A DNA stretch of 34,647 bases. It comes from Spirochaetota bacterium (lineage in GTDB: Bacteria; Spirochaetota; UBA4802; UB4802). A program made the position numbers and the translations under genes. The notes below the pieces were generated by a model, which saw only the letters and a list, made by a program, of their open reading frames with translations, was not told the DNA's origin and searched no databases. Location of the stretch: contig JBFLZD010000040.1 in assembly GCA_040756435.1 (NCBI GenBank), positions 1 through 34,647 on the forward strand, given 5' to 3'. This document shows positions 16,765 through 25,786 of this stretch, piece after piece (within the stretch, counting starts at the first letter, position 1; each line of letters begins with the position of its first letter).

Positions 16765-19713
16765 CTATAACCTGAACAAAAGGGTTTTAATTTCAAATCC
16801 CGTAAAATGAACAGTATTCCCTTCTATTTTTCTGACAATAGTTTCAAGTAAATTGGCTTCATACGCCTCTTTATATGTAAAGCCAGTATTAAATGTTGTA
16901 GATATATCATTACCAAAACATTCATACATCCTGATAACAATAGCATCGTCATTTTCAGCTTTTTTAATGGTTTCCACAACAATTCCCTTATTATTCACAA
17001 TAATTAATGGTTTTATTTCCACCTGTTTTTTCACTACAATTGGAGGATAATTGAAGTGATAACCATGCTGTATGGTTTCAGTATCTTTCAGTTTTCCCTT
17101 ATGCGGATACAGGGCATATCTAAATGTGTGCCTGCCCTTATCTGCTTTAGGGTCAGGATATACAGGCGAGCGCAACAAATTAAGGCTGATAATGCCATCC
17201 TTAACCCTGTGTCCATATTTGCAATCATTGATTAATGATATTCCATAATCATTATCTGAGACATCAATCCATTTATGCGCACAAATTTCAAATTGTGCTT
17301 TTTCAATTGATGTAGTATTCTTGGTGCTTCGTGCAATAGTACCAAACTGAATATCGCAGGTAACGGTATGGCTGTACACTGATGGGGAAAAATCAGCTCT
17401 CAGCATCTTAAACGTTTCATGGTAATCACATTCAGTGGAAAATTCAATATAAGGCCTTCCCTCATACAGAATAATATCCTGTATAAGGCTTGTCCTGCCA
17501 TGCCGATAGTAATTGCGCCTGAAAACTTTGGGACCATCAGCATGTGTTTCATAATCTACAAGCTTCAGTTCTCTTTTTCTTTTTTTGAGATAGTTACTGT
17601 CTATGTCCCATGCATTATAAAATCTGAATCTGTCAGTATACAGCACAAGTTTATTCAGATAATCTTTGCAAATCTCTTTCCTCTGTATTTTATCAAATAC
17701 GGAAATGATATGGCCTTCTTTTGCAAATTCAACTCGCAACAGTTCATTTTCAATGAAATTATCGCCACCGGTGACCATGAAATGGATATCAACAGGTTTC
17801 ATGGGTGCACTTGAATATCCTTCCATCTGGCACCAATACCATGAACTATCGCCCTTACTATATGCTATACGGGCAAATGGTGTGGTATTGATACACGTTA
17901 TGCCCTCGTCAGATTGTGAGAGATAATCAAGCAGATTGTCCATGATTGTGCGCAATTGTTGTTCAAGAATATTATAGCGTTCTATGCTCTCATCATACAC
18001 CCTTTTAACACTTGAGCCTGGCAGTATGTCATGGAATTGATACAACAACACTTCTTTCCACACATCTTCAAAAAATTTATGAGGATACGCAAATCCTTTA
18101 AGGTAAGCATACGTTGCTACAAACTCGCAATTATGAAGCATGCACTCTAACAAGCGGTTATAATACTTGCTACGTGCCTGAGTGGTGTAGGTCCCCTGAT
18201 GTTTTTCCAAGTATAGTTCACCATGGTAGGCAGGTAGCTTATGTTTAATAGCATCCAACCGTTTAAAATAATCTATAGATTTGCCAAACTTCACCTTTGG
18301 CAACCATTGCAGCTTTTGCTGACGCTTGATTAGCTCAATATGTGTTTGAGTGGGGCCACCACCGCCATCGCCGTTGCCATAAATCATAAGAGCACTATCT
18401 AATACATCTTTTTCTTTGAAATTTTCTAGTGCAACTTTTGCACACAGCGGCGTTGCCCCACTTGTGTAGTCACCTTCGGGAGGCATGTGAGCTATTACAC
18501 TGCTGCCATCAATCCCAGACCAATTAAATGTTGTGTATGGAAATTTATTGACTTCATTCCACGCAAGCTTGATGGTGCAGAAATAGTCAATCCCGGATTT
18601 TTTCAAGATCTGTGGGAGATTACCGTTAAATCCAAATGCATCAGGAAGCCAGCAGGTTACAACATCATAATTAAATTCTTCTTTAAAAAACTTTTTCCCG
18701 TAGTAAATCTGTCGCACAAGTGATTCACCACCGGGAAGATTAGTGTCACACTCAACCCACATACCACCCTGCAATTCAATTGCACCAGTATTCACTGCTT
18801 TTTTTATGGAATCATAAAGTTTAGGATAATTTTCCTTTATCCATTCAAACATCTGCGGCTGACTTGCACCAAACACAAATTCAGGGTATTGTCTGCTATT
18901 CTGAAGTGCATTGGTAAGGGTACGCACGGCTTTACGCTTTGATTCCCGCACTGGCCACAGCCACGCTAAATCCAGATGCCCTTGACCCACTGCAGTAAGG
19001 AATACTTCAAAGGGCTTATGTTCAAGAGCATACATCTTTGAAATAATCTTCTTAGCTTCGGCAACATGCTGCGGTAAATAATTTTTTATTGCAGCATAGG
19101 ATGTATCAAGCAACAGCTTGATGCTTTTTTTTATATGCTTTTCATCGCAGGCACAATAGGCAAATGCAAGCGTCAGGTAGTCAAAATAAAAATCTTTAAC
19201 GTCATCACGGCATAGTGCAAGATATGCATACTTAAAACGGGCATTCCCAAATGGCTGAATTATCTTTCCATTAAATCCAGCATCAACCCATATATCAATT
19301 ATACCTGCATTCCTTATGTTTTCATCAATGTTAATAACACGCATATCCCAGGTTGGCTGCAGGTAATCCATAAATGTGATCCGGCTGTTGATTGCACTTA
19401 GGGGCTGCCTGTGTTCATTGATTACCAGCCCTTCTCCACCGAGATCAATACAGCACACAATAGGGGATTGCCTGTACTGCTGCGGAATCTTGCCTTTAAA
19501 ATGAAACCAGGCACAGGTATATGCTTTCCCCCACTTATGGCCAGGTTTTATATTGCTAAAGCGTATGTGATTGATCTTTTCAAATGGGATTGGTTCATCA
19601 CTGGTAGCAATGAATGCATCAAGATCTACCATTTTCTGGTAAATATGCTTTTGTATAGCATGTAACCTGTATACCAGAAGTGGATAGTGATATATTCCCC
19701 ATTCAGCTTTCAT
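16765..19713 (-). CDS. Alpha-mannosidase, glycoside hydrolase family 38
   Basis: GH38 enzymes remove alpha-mannose from glycans by a retaining, zinc-dependent mechanism. In this 982-residue protein the zinc ligands His246 and Asp248 lie in GQGHLDLAWLWP, the nucleophile Asp358 in WLPDAFGF, and a further metal-ligand His in YQFHDILPGS. The N-terminal about 230 residues are a beta domain (WFHFKGKIP) and the C-terminal half is the large beta-sandwich of the family. No signal peptide is visible, so it should be cytoplasmic. The ATG at 19713 lies 5 nt after the stop of the upstream MCP gene with no ribosome site of its own, indicating coupled translation. Length is normal for the bacterial/class II-like group. 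Confidence 0.95.
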   Translation of the reverse strand: MKAEWGIYHYPLLVYRLHAIQKHIYQKMVDLDAFIATSDEPIPFEKINHIRFSNIKPGHKWGKAYTCAWFHFKGKIPQQYRQSPIVCCIDLGGEGLVINEHRQPLSAINSRITFMDYLQPTWDMRVINIDENIRNAGIIDIWVDAGFNGKIIQPFGNARFKYAYLALCRDDVKDFYFDYLTLAFAYCACDEKHIKKSIKLLLDTSYAAIKNYLPQHVAEAKKIISKMYALEHKPFEVFLTAVGQGHLDLAWLWPVRESKRKAVRTLTNALQNSRQYPEFVFGASQPQMFEWIKENYPKLYDSIKKAVNTGAIELQGGMWVECDTNLPGGESLVRQIYYGKKFFKEEFNYDVVTCWLPDAFGFNGNLPQILKKSGIDYFCTIKLAWNEVNKFPYTTFNWSGIDGSSVIAHMPPEGDYTSGATPLCAKVALENFKEKDVLDSALMIYGNGDGGGGPTQTHIELIKRQQKLQWLPKVKFGKSIDYFKRLDAIKHKLPAYHGELYLEKHQGTYTTQARSKYYNRLLECMLHNCEFVATYAYLKGFAYPHKFFEDVWKEVLLYQFHDILPGSSVKRVYDESIERYNILEQQLRTIMDNLLDYLSQSDEGITCINTTPFARIAYSKGDSSWYWCQMEGYSSAPMKPVDIHFMVTGGDNFIENELLRVEFAKEGHIISVFDKIQRKEICKDYLNKLVLYTDRFRFYNAWDIDSNYLKKRKRELKLVDYETHADGPKVFRRNYYRHGRTSLIQDIILYEGRPYIEFSTECDYHETFKMLRADFSPSVYSHTVTCDIQFGTIARSTKNTTSIEKAQFEICAHKWIDVSDNDYGISLINDCKYGHRVKDGIISLNLLRSPVYPDPKADKGRHTFRYALYPHKGKLKDTETIQHGYHFNYPPIVVKKQVEIKPLIIVNNKGIVVETIKKAENDDAIVIRMYECFGNDISTTFNTGFTYKEAYEANLLETIVRKIEGNTVHFTGFEIKTLLFRL

Positions 19714-19718
19714 TACAG

Positions 19719-21269
19719 TTAAACAGCAGTGATTTCAGATTCCAGACCTCGGGCAAGTTTCAATAATTCAACAGCATTTTCAGATAATTTAATTGAGCCT
19801 GCTGCATTACTCTGTGCAGTATCATTGACTGCTGCAATGGACTTGGCAATTTCTGTGGCAGCTGTCTTTTGCTCTTCAATTGCAGCAAGAATGCTATCTG
19901 AAAAATTCTTTAAGGTTTGGGCATCACTGCGTACCTGCTCATTATTGGTAAGCTGCTCCTGCATAGAAGTGTATAATTCTTTCATTTCTGTTGAAATGGT
20001 TGCTACTGCACCAACCATATTCCGTATGCTATCGGTCATTGTTTCAATATTTGCAAATCCACTCTGTATTTCCTTCACATTTATGGTAATAAGCTGTGCT
20101 ATCTCCTTGATACTGGTAGTTGTCCTGTCAGCCAATTTTGATATTTCATCGGCAACAACTGCAAATCCACGTCCTGCGTCCCCAGCACGCGCTGCTTCTA
20201 TTGCAGCGTTGAGTGAAAGTAAATTTATTTGGTCAGCTATATCATTAATAATTTCTATGATATTGTTCATATCCTGCGAGCTTTTTAGGATGCTCCCCAT
20301 ACTGGCATTCATGGTATTGAGTGATCCTTCAACCGATGCCCCCTGCTTTGAAACATCTTCAGCTTTTGCTGATGCTCCAGTCACTCGCTTCCCCATGTTT
20401 TCAATAAAACCCGATAGCTCATTTATGCGATCAATAAGACGGGTAATCATATCAAACTGCCTGGTAACTGAATCGCTTATACTTTCCACACCTGCGGTCA
20501 TCTCTTCCACCGTTGATGTTATTTCTTCTGCTGAAGCCGCCTGTGACTGAGCACTGTTTGAAAATACCTCTGACGACTCTGAACTTTCTTCAGCTAATTT
20601 TGTTAACTGTCGCGTTAAATCCTGTACCGACAGTAATAAATTTTTTATCACATCTCGCTGTTTGAGGTTTTCTAATGATTCTTTTTCCAGCTGCTCTATA
20701 TTTCTTGCATTTAAACGAACTATAAGCAAACACAATATAAAAGAAAGAGTAATTGAAAAAATATAGTCAACCGATAGCTCCTTTAATACTCGCAGGTACA
20801 CATCAGTTAATATGTTGCTCATCATTACTGTACATGCTACCGTACTTACAATAAACAAAACACTGATGCCAATTACCCATCGTACACGGCTGAACAATGC
20901 GGTAAGGATGATAATCACTGGCATATAAAAAGTAAATGATAGGTGGTCAGTATTTTTTACCTGTAATCCATTATAAAACATTGTCACCACAATGGAAAGT
21001 GCTGCAATTGTTGCCAGCAGGTTGGCACTGGCATTATAGAGTCCTTTTTTTAGTAATAACAAACCAACAATGACTGTCACCAGTAGTGTAACCATTATGA
21101 CATTTGCCGTCCCAAATATTCCCTGATATTGAACAATATTAAATGCCCCCATTGCAATAGGAATAAGTACAATAAATGTCATAAGGAAATAATATAACGC
21201 TCTGGCTTTTTCCTTAATTATATAAGAACGTTCATCATACCGGGATAGAAAATACTGGGATAATTTCAT
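19719..21269 (-). CDS. Methyl-accepting chemotaxis protein with polytopic membrane N-terminus
   Basis: The C-terminal half is a complete MCP signalling coiled coil with the highly conserved tip [20 protein letters not shown], followed by [16 protein letters not shown], which binds CheA and CheW. The N-terminal 200 residues contain about six closely spaced hydrophobic segments instead of the usual periplasmic sensor between two membrane helices, and no HAMP domain is obvious. The receptor therefore probably senses membrane state or a ligand within the membrane. I prefer the ATG at 21269 (516 residues, GGGGG just upstream); an in-frame ATG at 21305 would add 12 residues. The gene is directly upstream of, and coupled to, the alpha-mannosidase. 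Confidence 0.9.
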   Translation of the reverse strand: MKLSQYFLSRYDERSYIIKEKARALYYFLMTFIVLIPIAMGAFNIVQYQGIFGTANVIMVTLLVTVIVGLLLLKKGLYNASANLLATIAALSIVVTMFYNGLQVKNTDHLSFTFYMPVIIILTALFSRVRWVIGISVLFIVSTVACTVMMSNILTDVYLRVLKELSVDYIFSITLSFILCLLIVRLNARNIEQLEKESLENLKQRDVIKNLLLSVQDLTRQLTKLAEESSESSEVFSNSAQSQAASAEEITSTVEEMTAGVESISDSVTRQFDMITRLIDRINELSGFIENMGKRVTGASAKAEDVSKQGASVEGSLNTMNASMGSILKSSQDMNNIIEIINDIADQINLLSLNAAIEAARAGDAGRGFAVVADEISKLADRTTTSIKEIAQLITINVKEIQSGFANIETMTDSIRNMVGAVATISTEMKELYTSMQEQLTNNEQVRSDAQTLKNFSDSILAAIEEQKTAATEIAKSIAAVNDTAQSNAAGSIKLSENAVELLKLARGLESEITAV

Positions 21270-21305
21270 AAAGCCCCCGCAATTGGAATCATTACAATAC
21301 AGCAT

Positions 21306-21709
21306 GATACACTTCAGCTCTTAATAATAGCAATATTTTTTTTTATATTTGGGAATAATAATTTTAATTTGATTTTTTTGTTGTATATAGATATTTTTTG
21401 AATTGCACTTTATATGTTTAATACTTTATTTTGCACGATATTGCTGTAATGTTTTAGTAAAAACGTTACCCCTGACACTTTCTTGAATGTATTTGTAGCA
21501 TATCAAATGGCTTAAGGGGGGACTCCTAATAAAGTTTGAATTAACACTATCAGGTTCGTAGGACAGCTTTGACGAGAAGGTATTGGAATTTAAAATCCAG
21601 ACCACTATGACTACAACAATATTTAAATTGTGACAAGTGATAACAGGGAGTTCTGAAATCTTGCGTATAACGATAGTATTACATTCCTATAAATAATTTG
21701 GAGGTCCAT
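21306..21709. other. Intergenic region upstream of the MBL-fold gene
   Basis: The 404-bp gap is AT-rich up to about 21450, then less so. The stretch 21500-21660 (AAGGGGGGACTCC, GTTCGTAGGACAGC, GACGAGAAGG) has a different texture from the rest, but all six frames are broken and I match it to no RNA or mobile element. One octamer-like ACGATAGTATT lies at 21670. Confidence 0.3.
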
Positions 21710-22435
21710 ATGAAAAGATTAATATTAATGGTACTTATAGTAGTTACACTTCTTTGCATCTCTTTATATTTTGGAATTATTGGTAGTGCAAATACCCCAA
21801 AGGAGGTACATGCTATGGTAAATGCTATTCACTGGTTAGGGCATGACTGCTTCAAAATTGTCAGTAATGTAACAATCTATACTGACCCATACAATATCAA
21901 GAAACAAGACAAAGCAGATATAATACTGATTACCCATGAACATTTTGACCACCTATCACCTGATGACATTAAAAAGATTCAAACTAAAGACACTGTTATT
22001 GTTGCACCTGCTGATTGCGTAAGCAAACTAACAGGCACAGTAAAAACAATCAAGCCAAACGAAACAATAACGGTTAAAGGGATTACTATACAAGCTATCC
22101 CTGCGTATAATACCAATAAGCAATTTCACCAAAAATCAAAAGGATGGGTAGGATACATTATCACAGCAAACAACACCAGAATTTACTTAGCCGGGGATAC
22201 CGATTACATACCTGAGATGAATTCGCTTCACACTATCGATATCGCATTGCTACCAGTTTCCGGTACATATGTGATGACCGCTGAGGAAGCCGCTCAGGCA
22301 GCAATGGCTATAAAACCAAAAGTGGCAATCCCCATGCACTATGGCGCAATTGTGGGAACTATCGCCGATGCTAAAAAATTTGAAAAGCTATTGAAAGGTA
22401 AAATTGAAGTTGTAATTAAAGAAATTGAACAGTGA
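21710..22435 (+). CDS. Metallo-beta-lactamase-fold hydrolase with N-terminal membrane anchor (UlaG-like)
   Basis: The metal-binding motif THEHFDHLSPDD is the H-x-H-x-D-H of the metallo-beta-lactamase fold; GDTDYIPEM supplies the bridging Asp and PMHYG the last His. The short size and the pattern IHWLGHDCFKI at the front are those of the UlaG/YtkL-like subgroup, which includes lactonases and phosphodiesterase-like enzymes; the substrate is unknown. Unlike most members it begins with a basic, hydrophobic stretch (MKRLILMVLIVVTLLCISLY), an uncleaved anchor or signal peptide, so the enzyme should face the periplasm. The ATG at 21710 follows GGAGG by 5 nt; the TTG at 21698 is upstream of that site and is rejected. 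Product: 241 residues. Confidence 0.88.
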   Translation: MKRLILMVLIVVTLLCISLYFGIIGSANTPKEVHAMVNAIHWLGHDCFKIVSNVTIYTDPYNIKKQDKADIILITHEHFDHLSPDDIKKIQTKDTVIVAPADCVSKLTGTVKTIKPNETITVKGITIQAIPAYNTNKQFHQKSKGWVGYIITANNTRIYLAGDTDYIPEMNSLHTIDIALLPVSGTYVMTAEEAAQAAMAIKPKVAIPMHYGAIVGTIADAKKFEKLLKGKIEVVIKEIEQ

Positions 22436-22722
22436 CCCCTTTATTGAACATTTTCTTGATAAACACCCAGAATTTAAAAATGTAAGCCCTCTATGGGTCA
22501 ACAATTCACATAAATACTGGTATACATTCTACAGCAAAGAATTAAAAAGGCGTAGGCAGTGATAAGGTATCTCAAAATGGCATTGTTTTACTAGATGTTG
22601 ATCCAAATGAAATATAACTACACCAAAGATCAATTACCTATGCAGACTATCTTATGATTAAAATGTATTCTGATATGGTAAAGAAAAATAAAAAAATATT
22701 TGACCAATTCAATCTTTCATGA
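22427..22722 (+). pseudogene. Frameshifted gene remnant, unknown family
   Basis: Two protein-like segments lie in different frames between the MBL-fold gene and the ceramidase-like gene. The first (22427-22561) reads DPFIEHFLDKHPEFKN, then VNNSHKYWYTFYSKEL and stops. The second (from about 22555 to 22722) reads VSQNGIVLLDVDPNEI, one stop, then SITYADYLMIKMYSDMVKKN and stops at TGA. The change of frame near 22555 plus an internal stop point to a broken gene of at least 95 codons rather than two genes. I do not recognise the family. Confidence 0.45.
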
Positions 22723-22761
22723 AATAGTGAGCGAACACTCATTTTATATATGGTGATCACT

Positions 22762-24738
22762 ATGCGTCAATATATTATTACGCTGTTATGCTTATTATCA
22801 TTCATATTTCTTTTGCACTGCAGTTCAATACAAGAAGTACATATCTCCTATGAGCATCCTCCTTTATCAGATTCACACCTGCTGCTAGCAGGGGCTTCAA
22901 AAATTGATATTACACCTCCTCCCGGGATGCCGCTTGCAGGGTATTCTTCCAATGCACATTTTGCTCAAGGATTTAGAACACGACTATATGCTCGTGTCAT
23001 CTATTTGAAATCAGGCAACTGTGCAATAGCGCTTGTACAGTGCGATTTACTTTCAGGTTCAAGCCTTGTTCAGAAAAAAATTGCCCAGCTTGTAAGTAAA
23101 ACCACTGATCTTTCATATGAAAGCATTATGATGGCTGGAATTCATACACATTCTGGCCCCGGGAATTATTTTGAGAGCAATTTTTACAACAGATTTGCTT
23201 CCAACGCATCGGGATTTGATCAAGAATATTTTAATTTTTTAAGCAATCAAATTGCAACTGCAATAATTAAGGCATATTCAGCACGTAAACCTGCAAGAAT
23301 TGCTTATGGTACCAGGCAACTCTACGGATTCACACGTAACCGAAGCCTCAATGCATTCACAGCCAACTCTAATGTTTCAACAAACAATCCTTTGAAGGCA
23401 GTAAACCCATTCATGCACATGCTAAGGGTGGATATCATTGATGAAGGAAAGCAAAAACCATTGGCTGCGTTCACTGTGTTCTCTATTCATGGCACAGCAA
23501 TACCCAATACCAACACATTATACAGCGGTGATGTATTTGCCTACATTGAGCGTGAACTGGAATGGGAAATACAGCGACTGGGAATCAATGGATTTGTGCA
23601 TGCTGTATGTAATGGTACTCACGCTGACAACGCACCCAACATACCAAAAGGCAGGCAGGGATTTGAAGAAGCAAAACAATTGGGAATTCAACTTGGGAAA
23701 CAATCAATCATACTGTATAACGAATTACAAAGCCAATTTACAGAGCATACCAGCATTAAAAGTATTCTCCGGGAAATTGATGTATATAAGGAACCAGCAA
23801 TTGGCACAGTAGCATTATGCACACCAAAAGTTGGTAATACATTACTTGCAGGCGCAAGTGATGGTGGCCCAACACCATTTGTAAGCAGCATACCATTATT
23901 CAAAGAAGGTTCAAAAAGCTGTGTGCCAATAGGTTGCCAGAAGCAAAAAATTATTACAGGTGGTCCATTGCAACCATTAATCCTGCCTAAAAATGATTTC
24001 CCCCATAACCTCATATTTCAGGCAATAAGGATTAACAATATACTTCTGCTTCCAGTACCATTTGAAGTAACTTTTGAATCAGGGAACCGAATCAGTACGG
24101 CTGTAAAGCAATTATCTGCATCAACTATTATCCCTATCATTATAAGTTGTGCCAATGGATACACCGGGTATTGCACTACACCTGAAGAGTATTCAATGCA
24201 GCGTTATGAAGGCGGGCATACCCTCTATGGACCCAACACACAGCCTTACCTGGCATTACAGTATGCAGAGCTAACAAAAACTATGAATTCTTTTATGGGC
24301 GATAGTAACTGGGTAAAAATTTATTCTTTAAAGAGTAATTCTTTTTTGAAAAAATATCCTTTTCCTGCAGCTTGTGTACGAAAAGCAGTAACACAACCAC
24401 AGTATATAGTTGACCCTGGTATTGACGAACCGTATGTATCATTTAGATGGGAAGACATCCCACCTGATAGATTGGAATTCCATAAGCCTCTTGTGACAAT
24501 TGAATATAGCTCTAACACAAATGCTACATTTACGATATTTACTCAGAATGGTATCCCTGTAGATGATACGGGTTATGATATAGCAGTGATATTCACAGAC
24601 ATCATTACAAAAGAAGGCATGGCAGTATATGAAGCCCGCTGGTATAATCCACCATTAAACACAAACTACCTTTTCAGATTTGTAATACAGCCAAGAGAAA
24701 ATATTCCTACTTTGGTTTCTAGCCCATTTTCGTGGTAA
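22762..24738 (+). CDS. Neutral/alkaline ceramidase-like lipoprotein
   Basis: Neutral ceramidases are zinc amidases that release fatty acid from ceramide. Motifs seen here are ASKIDITPPPGMPLAGY at the start of the domain, AGIHTHSGPGNY with zinc-binding histidines, FSIHGTAI and CNGTHADNAPN, then a C-terminal beta-sandwich from about residue 560. The N-terminus is a signal peptide ending in LLHCSS, so the enzyme should be a lipoprotein in the periplasm or on the outer membrane. The ATG at 22762 is chosen because GGTGA lies about 5 nt upstream; an ATG four codons earlier (22750) would place that site inside the gene. The 658-residue length fits the family. The true substrate could be another N-acyl lipid. 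Confidence 0.85.
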   Translation: MRQYIITLLCLLSFIFLLHCSSIQEVHISYEHPPLSDSHLLLAGASKIDITPPPGMPLAGYSSNAHFAQGFRTRLYARVIYLKSGNCAIALVQCDLLSGSSLVQKKIAQLVSKTTDLSYESIMMAGIHTHSGPGNYFESNFYNRFASNASGFDQEYFNFLSNQIATAIIKAYSARKPARIAYGTRQLYGFTRNRSLNAFTANSNVSTNNPLKAVNPFMHMLRVDIIDEGKQKPLAAFTVFSIHGTAIPNTNTLYSGDVFAYIERELEWEIQRLGINGFVHAVCNGTHADNAPNIPKGRQGFEEAKQLGIQLGKQSIILYNELQSQFTEHTSIKSILREIDVYKEPAIGTVALCTPKVGNTLLAGASDGGPTPFVSSIPLFKEGSKSCVPIGCQKQKIITGGPLQPLILPKNDFPHNLIFQAIRINNILLLPVPFEVTFESGNRISTAVKQLSASTIIPIIISCANGYTGYCTTPEEYSMQRYEGGHTLYGPNTQPYLALQYAELTKTMNSFMGDSNWVKIYSLKSNSFLKKYPFPAACVRKAVTQPQYIVDPGIDEPYVSFRWEDIPPDRLEFHKPLVTIEYSSNTNATFTIFTQNGIPVDDTGYDIAVIFTDIITKEGMAVYEARWYNPPLNTNYLFRFVIQPRENIPTLVSSPFSW

Positions 24739-24744
24739 ATATTT

Positions 24745-25773
24745 TCACGGCGCAACTAAAATCTTTATGGCATCAAAAGATTTATTGTAAAGTTTTGTCA
24801 TTGTATACGGCAACTCTTCAAGCATTACTGTATGGGTAACTAAAGGTGCTATGTCCAGCACTTTGCTTTCAAGAGCATCGATAACCGCATCAAATTCTGA
24901 CACAGTATATCCCATGGATCCAATCTGAGTTATTTCTTTTGCAATCAACAATAACGTTGAAACCAATTGATTATGAAAATTAATACCCGCCAGAACCAGC
25001 CTCCCTTTAGGTGTTAACGCTATAGCAGCAGTATGTATGCCAGCATCCGTTGCTGATGTTTCAATGGCAACGGTAAATCCTCCATCTGAAATTGATTTTA
25101 ATTTTTTTCGTATATCAGGATCATTTCCATCAACAACTGCAGTAATTCCCGGCAATGAAGACGCAAATGATTTTCTATAGATATCTCTCTCCACAATAAC
25201 AATACAAGCAACACCTACAGCCTTTGCCCATAATGCACTCAATAATCCAATTGGACCACCACCTATAATTAAAACTATGTCATCTTTTTGGACTCTGGCC
25301 ATAGTTATAGCATGAAGTGCTACTGCTGCTGGTTCAATTAGAGCAGCTTCTTTATTACTTACAGTATCCGGTAACTTCCGTACCATATCAGGTCTAACAC
25401 TTACATATTCAGCATACGCTCCATGAACAGTATTGCCAATAATATTCCGTTTATGGGCCTTTGAGCAAATGTTATGAGCACCCATACGGCATGCATAACA
25501 TTGACCGCAGGGATCAATAGGTAATGCAGTAACCCTATCACCTGCCTGCAAATCACTACGGTTGCCGGGTGAATATACCCTTCCACAGAATTCATGCCCA
25601 AGGATAATATTGCTTGAACCGTGCATGCCAATGCCACTTTCCCAGTAATGCAAATCAGATCCACAAATACCGCACGCATTTACCTGAATAATCACATGAT
25701 TGCTATCCTCCCGTGGCATTTCACAAGTAACGTATTCCATCTTTTTAGGGCCTGTGAGTATTACTGCATGCAT
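24745..25773 (-). CDS. Zinc-dependent medium-chain alcohol/polyol dehydrogenase
   Basis: The protein is an MDR-family dehydrogenase close in pattern to sorbitol, threonine and butanediol dehydrogenases. Catalytic zinc ligands are Cys37 in CGICGSDLHYW and His60-Glu61 in ILGHEF; the structural zinc site is the four-cysteine set DPCGQCYACRMGAHNIC (89, 92, 95, 103). The NAD-binding loop is IGGGPIGLL. I start at the ATG at 25773 because AAGG lies 7 nt upstream; the frame extends to a TTG at 25803 inside the previous gene. It lies 13 bp downstream of the molybdopterin enzyme and is the last gene of a tetR-controlled operon, so both probably act on one alcohol/aldehyde or hydroxylated substrate pathway (inference). 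Confidence 0.9.
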   Translation of the reverse strand: MHAVILTGPKKMEYVTCEMPREDSNHVIIQVNACGICGSDLHYWESGIGMHGSSNIILGHEFCGRVYSPGNRSDLQAGDRVTALPIDPCGQCYACRMGAHNICSKAHKRNIIGNTVHGAYAEYVSVRPDMVRKLPDTVSNKEAALIEPAAVALHAITMARVQKDDIVLIIGGGPIGLLSALWAKAVGVACIVIVERDIYRKSFASSLPGITAVVDGNDPDIRKKLKSISDGGFTVAIETSATDAGIHTAAIALTPKGRLVLAGINFHNQLVSTLLLIAKEITQIGSMGYTVSEFDAVIDALESKVLDIAPLVTHTVMLEELPYTMTKLYNKSFDAIKILVAP

Positions 25774-25786
25774 AACGACACCTTGG

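Noticed and set aside
19729-20550. 273-codon plus-strand frame opposite the MCP gene
   Set aside because: A shadow of the repetitive MCP coiled coil; Ser/Ala-rich and without a ribosome site.
21698-21709. TTG start for the MBL-fold gene
   Set aside because: The TTG overlaps the GGAGG ribosome site that serves the ATG at 21710.
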